DNA from: ZC4RG20 sp036381515
GTDB lineage: Bacteria > Pseudomonadota > Gammaproteobacteria > Steroidobacterales > Rariloculaceae
DNA: 64,000 nucleotides
Direction of reading: 5' to 3'
Assembly: GCA_036381515.1 (NCBI GenBank)
Contig: DASVCR010000096.1
Span: 20,762 to 84,761, forward strand
Under the pieces are notes generated by a model. It was not told where the DNA came from, searched no databases, and was given only the letters and a program-made list of their open reading frames with translations. Positions 18,007 through 26,323 of the stretch are shown one piece after another; the first letter of the stretch is position 1, and each line of letters begins with the position of its first letter. The position numbers were made by a program, and so were the translations under genes.

Positions 18007-19068
18007 TCAGTCGAAGCTCCGTAAGGCGAGGCCGCAAGCGGTAAGCAGCGCCGTGGCGTCCTTCTCGACGCCTTGAGAGCGGGCGCGCGAGGACAGCTTC
18101 ATCTGCCCGAGCGGGTCGCCGATCTCGGTCGGGATGCCGACGCGGCTGCCGATGACGTCGGCGACGCCCGGGATGTTCGCGCATCCGCCGCAGACGAGGA
18201 TTTGATCGGGCTGCTCGCGTCCGCTGCCGGACGCGAGGAAAAACTGCAGGGAACGGCTGACCTGCTGCGACATGTCGTCGATGAAGGCGTCGAGCACCTC
18301 CGGCTGGTAGTTGCTCGGCAAGCCGCCCTCCTTCTTCGCGCGTCCGGCGTCCTCCATGCTGAGGCCGTACGTGCGCATGATCTCCTCGGTCAGGAGCTGA
18401 CCGCCGAAGGCGAAGTCCCGCGTGTAGATCACCTTGAGGTCTTTCAGCACGCTGAACGTCGTCGTGCTGGCGCCGAAATCGACGATCGCGATGTACCTGT
18501 CGGCGCCGCCGTCGGGCATCTGGTGGGTCAGGAGCTGGCACGCGTTCTCGACGGCGAAAGCCTCGACGTCGACTACGCGGGCGACGAGACCGGCGGCCTC
18601 GACCGCCGCCTGCCGCTGCTCGACGTTCTCGGTACGGGTCGCGACGAGCAGCACGTCGAGCATGTCCGGGTCGCGCTCGCTCTCGCCGATCACCTCGAAG
18701 TCGAAGCTGACCTCCTCCATCGGGAACGGGATGAACTGGTCCGCCTGCAGCTCCACCTGACCTTCCAGCTCCGCCTCGCTCAAATTCTTCGGCATCTGGA
18801 TGATCTTCGTGATGGCGGCGTCGCCGCTGATCGCGACGGCCGCCTCGCGCGACTTCGTGCCGGAGCGCTTGACGGCGCGCCGCACCGCCTCGCCGACCGC
18901 TTCGGCATCGACGATTGCCTTCTCGTTGATGGAGTTCGGCGGCGTCGGCTCGGCCGCGTAGGATTCGACGCGATATCCGCGGCCGTTCTCGACGAGCTCG
19001 ATGAGCTTCACCGACGACGTCGTTATGTCAAGCCCCAGCAACGTCTTACTTTTGCGCCTCGACAACAC
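18007..19068 (-). CDS. pilM: Type IV pilus ATPase-like protein PilM
   Basis: A 353-residue actin-like cytoplasmic protein that binds PilN and anchors the assembly complex. The phosphate-1 strand LLGLDITTSSVKLIEL, the SHS2-type subdomain, the IVDFGASTTTFSVLKDL phosphate-2 loop and the LVCGGCANIPGV adenosine motif show the FtsA/PilM fold. It is the first gene of the operon. Its promoter should lie in the roughly 390 bases separating it from the divergent mrcA gene; AGAATTC-containing sequence near 19100 includes a TAGAAT -10-like hexamer. Confidence 0.95.
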   Translation of the reverse strand: MLSRRKSKTLLGLDITTSSVKLIELVENGRGYRVESYAAEPTPPNSINEKAIVDAEAVGEAVRRAVKRSGTKSREAAVAISGDAAITKIIQMPKNLSEAELEGQVELQADQFIPFPMEEVSFDFEVIGESERDPDMLDVLLVATRTENVEQRQAAVEAAGLVARVVDVEAFAVENACQLLTHQMPDGGADRYIAIVDFGASTTTFSVLKDLKVIYTRDFAFGGQLLTEEIMRTYGLSMEDAGRAKKEGGLPSNYQPEVLDAFIDDMSQQVSRSLQFFLASGSGREQPDQILVCGGCANIPGVADVIGSRVGIPTEIGDPLGQMKLSSRARSQGVEKDATALLTACGLALRSFD

Positions 19069-19486
19069 AAAATTTCCTTTCCAACGCAGCAGGTTGGGTT
19101 AGAATTCTAGTGAGCGCCCAGAGCTAGCCGATTTGACTGTATCCCACATCTCTTCGGTAGCGCGTGATACGCATCACGAATACAGGGATTGGCGTATGCT
19201 CCCTCCCCTCGGGCGCTTCGATGCCGGCGAAGCGCCGCGTCGGCCGGCAGGCGTCACGTACGGATCTACGAGGCGAGTTCGTCATGCACGACTGGCGAAG
19301 CAGCAACGAGATCGGGGCAGCGGCTGTTCACCTGCGTCGGCAGCCCCGCTATCCTAGGCTTCGCGGCCCTGAATCCGCCCTCAGACCGGGGGCTTCGAGT
19401 TCCCACCTCTCGGTAGGTTTGCCCATCGGCCGCGACTATGCACAAAGGCCTTGGGCATGGCAAGGGCGCACAATGCACATTCTGCG
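19069..19486. other. Divergent pilM/mrcA intergenic region with strong inverted repeats
   Basis: A 418-base gene-free stretch. Near pilM it is relatively AT-rich, as expected for promoters. Further on it contains a stem of GGGGC plus GC around one mismatch (19314-19321 with 19340-19347). It also has an 8-base perfect inverted pair TCGCGGCC / GGCCGCGA (19361-19368 and 19428-19435) that would enclose about 59 bases. It could encode a small structured RNA or a long leader of mrcA. I could not match it to 6S, 4.5S, tmRNA or RNase P sequences from memory. A 108-codon open frame here (19164-19490) shows no protein-like features. Confidence 0.4.
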
Positions 19487-21979
19487 ATGAAATCTATCTT
19501 ACGGTGGCTGCTCGCTTTTTTCGCCGGCGGGGCCGGTTTTGCGGCGGCCGTCGCGGCCCTCTTCGTCGGCGCGTATTACTACGTCGAGCCGAGCTTGCCG
19601 AACACGGAAGAGTTGCGCGAGGTGAAGTTCCAGATCCCTCTGCGCGTGTACTCGCGCGACGGGCGCCTGATGCAGCAGTTCGGCTCGCCCCGCACGCCCG
19701 TCTCGTACGAGCAGATCCCGCAGGTCCTCATCGACGCGCTGATCGCGGCCGAGGACGACCGCTTCTTCGAGCATCGGGGCGTCGATCCGGTCGCGGTCCT
19801 GAAGGCCATCGTGAACTACATCAGGGTGGCCGGCAGCGAAAGGGTGCCCGGGGGGAGCACGATCACGCAGCAGGTCGCCGGGCACTATTTCCTCGACCGC
19901 CGTGATTATTCCCCGATCCGCAAGTTCCGTGAGCAGATCCTCGCGCTGCGCATCGAGCGGGAGTTCACGAAGGAGGAAATCCTCGAGCTCTTCTTCAACA
20001 CCTTTTTCTTTGGGCAAAACTCCTACGGCGTCGCGGCCGCGGCCCAGACCTATTTCGGCAAGGAGCTCAACGAGCTGACGCTCTCCGACGCGGCCATCCT
20101 CGCCGGCATCCCGCAGGGACCGTCGATCCACAACCCGATCTACAGCCCCGAGAACGCGGCGAACCGGCGCGCCTACGTGCTCCGCCGGATGCGCGAGCTC
20201 GGCATGATCGACGAGCACGAGTACCGGCAGGCGATGGAGACGCCGATCACGCGCGAGCGGCACGGCCTCGAGATCCAGCTGAACGCGCCGTACGTCGCCG
20301 AGATGGTTCGCCTCGAGATGATTCGCCGCTTCGGGCAGACGGCCGCGCTGAGCGCCGGCCTGAAGGTGACGACGACGCTCGACAGCCGGCTGCAGACGGC
20401 GGCGCAGGAGGCCGTGCGGAACGGCATCATCGCGTACGACGAGCGGCACGGTTACCGCGGCCCGGTCGCACGGCTCGAGCTGCCGACGGGCGTCGATCCC
20501 GCCGAGGCCGTCGCCGCCCTCGACGAGCAGGCGCTGCGCGACGCGCTCGCGGACTACGCGCCGCTCGCCGGCTTCGAGGCCGGCGTCGTGCGGCGCGTCG
20601 GCGACAGCGAAGCGGAAGTGTTCCTGCCTTCGAGCGGGTTCGAGACGATCGGGCTCGCGGCGGTCGAGTGGGCGGCGCGGTACATCAACGACGACCGAAC
20701 GGGACCTGCTCCGCAGAAGGTCTCGGACGTCCTCGCCCCCGGCGACATCGTGCGCTTCAAGCGGCTCGACGACGGCACGCTGCGCCTCGCGCAGCTGCCG
20801 GAGGTCCAGGGGGCGCTCGTCGCGATCGATCCGATGGACGGCGCGATCGTCGCGCTCGCCGGAGGCTTCGACTACTACCTCGACAAGTACAACCGCGCGG
20901 TGCAGGCGAAGCGCCAGCCGGGCTCGTCGATGAAGCCGTTCATCTATTCGGCCGCGCTCGAGCACGGCTACACGGTGGCGTCGATCGTCAACGACGCGCC
21001 GCTCGCGGTCGAGGACACAGAGCTCGAATACGTCTGGAAGCCGCGGAACTACACCGGCCGGACGTACGGCCCGGTCAGTCTGCGGTTTGCGCTGCAGCGG
21101 TCGCTGAATCTCGCGACGCTACGCGTGATCCGCGACGTCGGCGTGCTGAACACGGTGCGGCACCTGCAGCGTTTCGGCTTCGACGAGCTCGCGCTGCCGG
21201 CGAACGCGACGCTCGCGCTCGGCACGGGCAGCATCTCGCCGCTCGATCTCGCGGCGGGCTATGCGGTGTTCGCGAACGGCGGCTTCCGGATCGAGCCGTA
21301 CTACATCGATCGCATCGAAGATGCGACCGGCGACGTGCTCTACGTCGCGAAGCCCGCGATCGCGTGCGGCGACTGCGACGAGGAGGACGCCGATCGGACC
21401 GACGAGGAACTTCTCGCGTCCATTCACGACGTGACCGACCTCTATCCGCCGATCCGCAAGGCGCCGCGCGCGATCACGCCGCAGAACGCGTATCTCGTGT
21501 CGGACATGCTGCGCGACGTCGTGACGGTCCCCGGCGCCACGGGCAATCGGGCGGGCCGCGCGCTCGGGCGCGACGACATCGCCGGGAAGACCGGCACGAC
21601 GGACGACAATCGCGACACGTGGTTCGCCGGCTTCCATCCGAGCGTCGTCGCCGTCGCGTGGGTCGGCTTCAACGCGAATCGTCCGCTCGGCGCGAACGAG
21701 GTCGGCGGCACGACGGCGATCCCGATCTGGGTGGACTTCATGAAGGAGGCGCTCGACGGCGTGCCGAAGCGCTGGCCCGACATGCCGCCCGGTATCGCGA
21801 CCGTGCGCATCAATCCGGAGAACGGGCTGCGGGCGAACGGCTGCAGCCGCGACACGGTCCTCGAGATTTTCCGCATCGGCAACCTGCCGGATCCGGAGCC
21901 CGACTGCACGCCCGTGCTCAATCATCCGCCGGGCACGTCCGACGTCCCGACCATCAGCACGAACGACAAGATCTTCTGA
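19487..21979 (+). CDS. mrcA: Penicillin-binding protein 1A (bifunctional peptidoglycan synthase)
   Basis: Class A PBP polymerising glycan strands and cross-linking peptides in the periplasm. A short cytoplasmic tail and one membrane span (about 5-28) precede the GT51 glycosyltransferase domain, with catalytic Glu in AAEDDRFFEHRGVD and then GGSTITQQVAGHYFL. An inserted OB-like region follows. The transpeptidase domain has GSSMKPF (SxxK about 480-483), SLN (SxN) and GKTGTTDDNRDTWFAG (KTG). From the ATG at 19487 it is 830 residues, typical of PBP1A. In-frame starts at 19451 (TTG) and 19457 (ATG, preceded by AAAGG) would add 10-12 residues. Its position next to pilM matches many gammaproteobacteria, where it is also called ponA. 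Confidence 0.93.
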   Translation: MKSILRWLLAFFAGGAGFAAAVAALFVGAYYYVEPSLPNTEELREVKFQIPLRVYSRDGRLMQQFGSPRTPVSYEQIPQVLIDALIAAEDDRFFEHRGVDPVAVLKAIVNYIRVAGSERVPGGSTITQQVAGHYFLDRRDYSPIRKFREQILALRIEREFTKEEILELFFNTFFFGQNSYGVAAAAQTYFGKELNELTLSDAAILAGIPQGPSIHNPIYSPENAANRRAYVLRRMRELGMIDEHEYRQAMETPITRERHGLEIQLNAPYVAEMVRLEMIRRFGQTAALSAGLKVTTTLDSRLQTAAQEAVRNGIIAYDERHGYRGPVARLELPTGVDPAEAVAALDEQALRDALADYAPLAGFEAGVVRRVGDSEAEVFLPSSGFETIGLAAVEWAARYINDDRTGPAPQKVSDVLAPGDIVRFKRLDDGTLRLAQLPEVQGALVAIDPMDGAIVALAGGFDYYLDKYNRAVQAKRQPGSSMKPFIYSAALEHGYTVASIVNDAPLAVEDTELEYVWKPRNYTGRTYGPVSLRFALQRSLNLATLRVIRDVGVLNTVRHLQRFGFDELALPANATLALGTGSISPLDLAAGYAVFANGGFRIEPYYIDRIEDATGDVLYVAKPAIACGDCDEEDADRTDEELLASIHDVTDLYPPIRKAPRAITPQNAYLVSDMLRDVVTVPGATGNRAGRALGRDDIAGKTGTTDDNRDTWFAGFHPSVVAVAWVGFNANRPLGANEVGGTTAIPIWVDFMKEALDGVPKRWPDMPPGIATVRINPENGLRANGCSRDTVLEIFRIGNLPDPEPDCTPVLNHPPGTSDVPTISTNDKIF

Positions 21980-21988
21980 GCTTTTCCG

Positions 21989-22606
21989 ATGGGTAGGAGG
22001 AATTCCAGCCCGGCCCATGCCGCCCTGCGCGAGCGCCTCGCGCAGGCTGCCGCGCGGCTGATGATCGAGGGCGGCATCGAGGACTTTGGGCTCGCGAAGC
22101 GCAAGGCCGCGGAGAAGCTCGGCGTCAAGGATCTCGGCGCGCTGCCGAGCAACGCGCAGATCGCCGCAAGCGTGGCCGAGCGCCAGCGGATATTCGAGCC
22201 GCACGCGCAGCGGCGCCGCGTCGAGCATCTGCGCCGTATCGCGTTGTCGGTGATGGACCTGCTCGAGCCGTTTCAGCCGCGTCTCGTCGGCGCGGTGCTC
22301 GCCGGCACCGCGACGGAGTCGTCGCCGATCGAGCTGCACGCGTTTGCCGATTCGCCGGAGAGCGTCGCCGCGCGGCTCGTCGATCACGGGCTCATCGTGC
22401 GCGACTGCCAGCGCCGCTACCGCTACGCGGCGAACCGTGTGTCGCTCGTGCCGGGCTACCGATTCGTGCAGCAGGGCGCGGACGTCGTCGTCGTCACGTT
22501 CCCGGAGAACGGGTTGAGGGAGGCGCCGCTGTCTCCCGTCGATCAGCGGCCGATGCGCCGCGCGCCGCGGAGCGAGGTCGCCGAGCTCGCGAACGGGCAC
22601 GACTGA
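21989..22606 (+). CDS. Conserved hypothetical protein downstream of mrcA
   Basis: A 205-residue protein I do not recognise with certainty. It begins 9 bases after mrcA and is probably co-transcribed. The N-terminal half is helical and charged (HAALRERLAQAAARLMIEGGIEDFGLAKRKAAEKLGVKDLGALPSNAQIAASVAERQRIFEP). The middle (AVLAGTATESSPIELHAFADSPESVAARLVDHGLIVRDCQRRYRYAANR) resembles the fold of minimal nucleotidyltransferase-like proteins, with a GTAT...ELHAFADS segment. No signal peptide or membrane span is seen. Codon use matches its neighbours, so it is a genuine gene. A nucleotidyltransferase-like role is only a guess. Confidence 0.75.
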   Translation: MGRRNSSPAHAALRERLAQAAARLMIEGGIEDFGLAKRKAAEKLGVKDLGALPSNAQIAASVAERQRIFEPHAQRRRVEHLRRIALSVMDLLEPFQPRLVGAVLAGTATESSPIELHAFADSPESVAARLVDHGLIVRDCQRRYRYAANRVSLVPGYRFVQQGADVVVVTFPENGLREAPLSPVDQRPMRRAPRSEVAELANGHD

Positions 22607-22659
22607 CCCGCGCTCTCCCACGCCGCCAGCGTTCAGCGTCCCGACAAGCATTGGGGCGT

Positions 22660-22780
22660 CCCGCCGGCAGCATCGTACGCTGCTCGGCGGGGACGCCGTG
22701 AATACGTCCCCTGTAGGCTCGCGCGCGCGCATCCCTGCGCGCGAGCGCCCCGCCGAGCAGCGTACGATGCTGCCGGCGGG
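22660..22780. repeat. Large perfect inverted repeat (dispersed palindromic element, copy 1)
   Basis: Two perfectly complementary 33-base arms (22660-22692 and 22748-22780) begin CCCGCCGGCAGCATCGTACG on the left. They enclose a 55-base centre with its own 10-base-pair stem (22717-22726 with 22737-22746). The centre carries CGCCGTGAATACGTCC and TAGGCT. Copy 2 at 42249-42370 has a near-identical core but different arms. It lies between the convergent 3' ends of the gene at 21989 and gltA, as expected of a terminator-like dispersed element. Confidence 0.85.
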
Positions 22781-22812
22781 ACTCGTGCCGATGTTTGAGT
22801 TTGACGAAGCGC

Positions 22813-24105
22813 TCAGCGCTCGCTGATAGGACGGTAATCCCGGCGGGTCGGCCCGACGTAGAGCTGCCGCGGCCGCCCGATGCGCGTGCTTGGATCCGTG
22901 ACCATCTCCCGCCAGTGCGTGACCCAGCCGACGCAGCGGGCGATCGCGAACATCACCGTGAACATCGACTTCGGGATGCCGAGCGCGCGGTAGATGATCC
23001 CCGAGTAGAAGTCGACGTTCGGGTACAGGTTCTTCTCGATGAAGTACTCGTCGCGGAGCGCGATCTCCTCGAGGCGCAGCGCGAGCTCGAAGAGCGGCTC
23101 GTCCTGACCGAGCTTCTCGAGCACGCGATGACACATCTCGCGGATGATCGCCGCGCGTGGATCGTAGCTCTTGTAGACGCGGTGCCCGAAGCCCATCAAC
23201 CGGAACGGATCGTTCTTGTCCTTCGCGCGGGCGACGTATTCGCCGATGCGGTCGACCGTGCCGATCTCCTCGAGCATGTTGATCACGGCCTCGTTCGCGC
23301 CGCCGTGCGCGGGGCCCCAGAGCGCCGACATGCCGGCCGCGATCGCGGCATACGGGTTCGTGCCCGAGCTGCCGGCCAGACGCACCGTGGACGTGCTGCA
23401 GTTCTGCTCGTGATCGGCGTGCAGGATGAACAGCAGATCGAGCGCCTCCGCGGCGACCGGGTCGACCTCGTACTCGTCCGAAGGCACCGCAAAGAACATG
23501 TGCAGCAGGTTGCTGCAGTAATCGAGCCGGTTCTGCGGGTAAACGAACGGCTGGCCCCGCGAATGCTTGTACGCGGCCGCGGCGATCGTCGGAATCTTTG
23601 CGATGATGCGGTACGCGAAGATGTCCCTGTCCCGCGGGTTATAGATGTCGGTGCTGTCGTGATAAAAGGCCGCCATCGACGCGACGACGCCCGCGACCAT
23701 CGCCATCGGATGGGCGTTGTGATGGAAGCCGTTGAAGAACCGCAGCAACGACTCGTTGATCATCGTATGCGTGCGGATCGAGTGGTCGAACTCCTCGAGC
23801 TGCGCCCGCGTCGGCAGCTCGCCGTGGAGCAACAGGTACGCGACTTCGATGAAGCTCGACTGCTCGGCGAGCTGCTCGATCGGATAGCCGCGGTAAAGCA
23901 GGATGCCTGCCTCGCCGTCGATGTAGGTGATGCTGCTTTCGCAGCTCGCGGTGGACGCGTAACCGGGGTCGAACGTGAGCAGCCGACGCGAGGTGTAGAG
24001 CTGCGTGACGTCGACGACTTTGGGACCGAGCGTCGGCTCGCGTACCGGAAGCTCGAGCGATTCGCCCGACTCCGGGTCGGTGAGGCTCCAATGCTTACCT
24101 GTCAT
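22813..24105 (-). CDS. gltA: Citrate synthase (type II)
   Basis: Condenses oxaloacetate and acetyl-CoA to citrate, the entry step of the TCA cycle. The protein has the N-terminal beta domain (SLELPVREPTLGPKVVDV) of hexameric, NADH-sensitive type II enzymes. Catalytic motifs are LHADHEQNCSTSTVRLAGSSG (first His), GPAHGGANE (second His) and MGFGHRVYKSYDPRA (near the catalytic Asp). The start at 24105 (MTGKHWSLTD, 430 residues) is preferred; an ATG at 24114 adds three residues. It is monocistronic, convergent with the gene ending at 22606. Confidence 0.95.
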   Translation of the reverse strand: MTGKHWSLTDPESGESLELPVREPTLGPKVVDVTQLYTSRRLLTFDPGYASTASCESSITYIDGEAGILLYRGYPIEQLAEQSSFIEVAYLLLHGELPTRAQLEEFDHSIRTHTMINESLLRFFNGFHHNAHPMAMVAGVVASMAAFYHDSTDIYNPRDRDIFAYRIIAKIPTIAAAAYKHSRGQPFVYPQNRLDYCSNLLHMFFAVPSDEYEVDPVAAEALDLLFILHADHEQNCSTSTVRLAGSSGTNPYAAIAAGMSALWGPAHGGANEAVINMLEEIGTVDRIGEYVARAKDKNDPFRLMGFGHRVYKSYDPRAAIIREMCHRVLEKLGQDEPLFELALRLEEIALRDEYFIEKNLYPNVDFYSGIIYRALGIPKSMFTVMFAIARCVGWVTHWREMVTDPSTRIGRPRQLYVGPTRRDYRPISER

Positions 24106-24250
24106 CCATCGCACCTGGCAGTGGCAAATCTAATTCTTCCGGCCCCTTGCCAGGGCGGAGTCGTCGGATGAGCGCGCCGGAGGAATCCGGTCGTGCGCAG
24201 AGGGCACATTATATCAGTGCCGACTCGCCCTCCAAGTTCGATGAACGCGG

Positions 24251-24463
24251 CTACTTTGCGGCGGACAATCCGTAACGACGGCGGAACTTGTCGACGCGCC
24301 CACCGGTGTCGACGATCTTTTGCTTCCCGGTGTAGAACGGATGACAAGCCGAGCAGACCTCGACGTGCATGTCCTCCGTATGCGTCGACCGCGTCTTGAT
24401 GACGTTGCCGCAGCCGCACGTGATCGTGATCTCGCGGTATTCGGGGTGGATGTCTGGCTTCAT
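24251..24463 (-). CDS. rpmE: 50S ribosomal protein L31
   Basis: A 70-residue ribosomal protein of the zinc-binding (C+) L31 type. The ligands are visible as C-x-C in ITCGCGNVIKTRST and C-x-x-C in VEVCSACHPFYTGKQKIVDTGGRVDKFRRRYG. I use the internal ATG at 24463 (MKPDIHPEYREI), preceded by AAGGA about 10 bases upstream. The frame stays open for another 34 codons upstream, but these do not resemble L31. It is separated from gltA by 145 bases and from rdgB by a long AT-rich intergenic region. Confidence 0.95.
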   Translation of the reverse strand: MKPDIHPEYREITITCGCGNVIKTRSTHTEDMHVEVCSACHPFYTGKQKIVDTGGRVDKFRRRYGLSAAK

Positions 24464-24825
24464 GGGACAAAAGGTCCTTAGCAGGGCGCGTGAGGATACT
24501 GTTCCGGGGGCGTGGACACAAGCGGCGCTCGGCCGGCGGGGCCGAGGGCCGTCCGTTATCCACAAAATCTGTGCATAACTTTGTGGAAACCGAGCGGACA
24601 GAGCGACCGCGCGGGCTTGGAGCGGCAGGATTTCTTTCAGTTTGGTTAAAAAACGATCATTCGCATACTCATTTTGTTTTTCAACGGGTTGTCAAATCAT
24701 ATAAAGCACGTGTAACAGCTTTCGCCCGCAACGCGATTGATTTGGCGAAGCGGCGACGGAGCTGTGCATAAGCCGCGCGGGCAGGGCACGTTGCCCCGCG
24801 CCCCGACGCAGACGAACGACGCGGT
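24464..24825. promoter_or_regulatory. AT-rich intergenic region with DnaA-box-like motifs
   Basis: A 362-base gene-free stretch upstream of rpmE. It contains a perfect DnaA box TTATCCACA (24556-24564), two one-mismatch boxes TGTGCATAA (24570-24578 and 24763-24771) and TTGTGGAAA (24581-24589). A markedly AT-rich block runs from about 24628 to 24720, unusual in this genome. On the minus strand a perfect TTGACA (24695-24690) could be the -35 of an rpmE promoter, though the -10 at about 24672-24667 is weak. Confidence 0.5.
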
Positions 24826-25440
24826 TCAGTGTTCGCGGAGTCGCTCGCCGAGCGCCGCGACGAGGCCGCGGAACGCCACGGCCCGATGGCTGATTGCGTT
24901 CTTGACGGCGGCTGGCAGCTCGGCCGCCGTGCAGCCGCGATCCTCGACGAAGAAGACCGGATCGTAGCCGAAGCCGCCGGAGCCGGCCGGCCGAAGCGTG
25001 ATCCGCCCGCGCCAGCTGCCGGTCGCGATGGTCGGCGCGGGATCGTCCGCGCTCTCCATCGCGACGACGACGCAATGGAACCGTGCGGTGCGGCGCTCGG
25101 GCGGCACACCCGCGAGGGCGTCGAGCAGGCGCGCGACGTTCGCGCGATCGTCCGCGGTGGGGCCCGCGAAGCGGGCAGACCGCACGCCCGGCAGCCCGCC
25201 GAGCGCGTCGACGGCGAGGCCGGAGTCATCCGCGATTGCCGGCAATCCCGTGCTGCGTGCCGCGTGCCGCGCCTTGATCAGCGCATTCTCGACGAACGTG
25301 CCGGCGGATTCCTCCGCGGGCTCGACGCCGAGCTCGCGTTGCGCGACGAGATCGAGCGGGAGATCAGCGAGCAGCGCGCGGATTTCGGCGAGCTTGCCGG
25401 GGTTGCCGGTCGCGACGACCCAGCGGCGCCCGACGCTCAT
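24826..25440 (-). CDS. rdgB: XTP/dITP diphosphatase (non-canonical purine NTP pyrophosphatase)
   Basis: Hydrolyses ITP, dITP and XTP to monophosphates, keeping deaminated purines out of DNA and RNA. The 204-residue HAM1/RdgB protein has the N-terminal VVATGNPGKLAEIRALL motif, SAGTFVENALIKARHAA, ADDSGLAVDALGGLPGVRSARFAG and the C-terminal GFGYDPVFF and ISHRAVAFR signatures. It begins within the last 4 bases of rph, a common pairing in proteobacteria. Confidence 0.95.
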   Translation of the reverse strand: MSVGRRWVVATGNPGKLAEIRALLADLPLDLVAQRELGVEPAEESAGTFVENALIKARHAARSTGLPAIADDSGLAVDALGGLPGVRSARFAGPTADDRANVARLLDALAGVPPERRTARFHCVVVAMESADDPAPTIATGSWRGRITLRPAGSGGFGYDPVFFVEDRGCTAAELPAAVKNAISHRAVAFRGLVAALGERLREH

Positions 25441-26153
25441 CGCTCGAGCACGGCCGACTGCGCCTCGAGCAGGTGGCGCACGCCTTGCTCGGCGAGCCGG
25501 AGCAGCAGATCGAGCTCGTCACGTTTGAACGCGTGACCCTCGGCGGTCCCCTGGATCTCGACGAAGCCGCCGGCCTCGTTCATCACGACGTTCATGTCGG
25601 TCTCCGCTTCGGCATCCTCGGCGTAATCGAGATCGAGGACCGGCACGCCTCGATAGATTCCGACGGAGACGGCAGCGATCTGCCCATGGATCGGATTGCG
25701 CTCGAGCTCCCGGCGCGCGTGCAGGCGCTCGGCCGCGAGCGCGAGCGCGACATAGCCGCCGGAGATCGCGGCCGTGCGCGTGCCGCCGTCCGCCTGCAGC
25801 ACGTCGCAATCGATCGTGATCGTGCGCTCGCCGAGCGCGCGGCGGTCGACGACCGCGCGAAGGCTCCTGCCGATCAGGCGTTGAATCTCGAGCGTGCGCC
25901 CGCTCTGCTTGCCGCGCGACGCCTCACGCGGCGTCCGCGTATGCGTCGCGCCGGGAAGCATCCCGTACTCGGCGGTCACCCAGCCTTCCTGCCGGCCCTT
26001 CAGAAACGGCGGGACCTTCGCCTCGACCGACGCCGTGCAGAGGACGCGCGTGTCGCCGAACTCGACGAGGACCGAGCCTTCGGCGTGGCGCGTGTAGTCC
26101 GCGATGAAGCGCACCGGCCGCATCTCGTCGGGCCTGCGATTGCTGGGACGCAT
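25437..26153 (-). CDS. rph: Ribonuclease PH
   Basis: Phosphorolytic 3'-5' exoribonuclease trimming tRNA 3' ends. The 238-residue protein starts MRPSNRRPDEMRPVRF and carries EGSVLVEFGDTRVLCTASVE, WVTAEYGMLPGATHTRTPREASRGKQSGRTLEIQRLIGRSLRA, the DCDVLQADGGTRTAAISGG phosphate and catalytic region, and DLDYAEDAEAETDMNVVM. Length is normal and the C-terminus is complete, unlike the frameshifted rph of E. coli K-12. It overlaps rdgB by 4 bases. Confidence 0.96.
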   Translation of the reverse strand: MRPSNRRPDEMRPVRFIADYTRHAEGSVLVEFGDTRVLCTASVEAKVPPFLKGRQEGWVTAEYGMLPGATHTRTPREASRGKQSGRTLEIQRLIGRSLRAVVDRRALGERTITIDCDVLQADGGTRTAAISGGYVALALAAERLHARRELERNPIHGQIAAVSVGIYRGVPVLDLDYAEDAEAETDMNVVMNEAGGFVEIQGTAEGHAFKRDELDLLLRLAEQGVRHLLEAQSAVLER

Positions 26154-26323
26154 CGACTAAGGAAAACCTCGCTCGTCGCGGGGCGGGCGCCGCCCCGGGC
26201 AGTCGACGATCGTGCCTGTCGCCGTCCGCCGCGGCAAGCCTGCGCGCCGCGCGAAGCCCGTCCGAGCCGGGATCGCCGCAGCGAGCGGAGGCTACGGCCG
26301 CCGCGTCAGGACGGGCACGTGGT

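Noticed and set aside
19361..19435. Possible tRNA or 6S RNA enclosed by TCGCGGCC/GGCCGCGA
   Set aside because: The 75-base span has an apparent terminal stem, but no T-arm adjoins the 3' strand, there is no CCA or anticodon arm, and I could not align it with known 6S sequence.
19164..19490. A 108-codon open frame in the pilM/mrcA gap
   Set aside because: No signal peptide, domain or plausible ribosome site; the region is better explained as regulatory or structured RNA.
24490..24771. A 93-codon open frame through the AT-rich region near rpmE
   Set aside because: Its first part is antisense to nothing conserved and its composition shifts with the AT-rich island; no protein-like pattern.
24464..24825. 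Calling this region the chromosomal origin (oriC)
   Set aside because: Only one perfect DnaA box, and none of the usual origin neighbour genes; kept as a regulatory candidate only.
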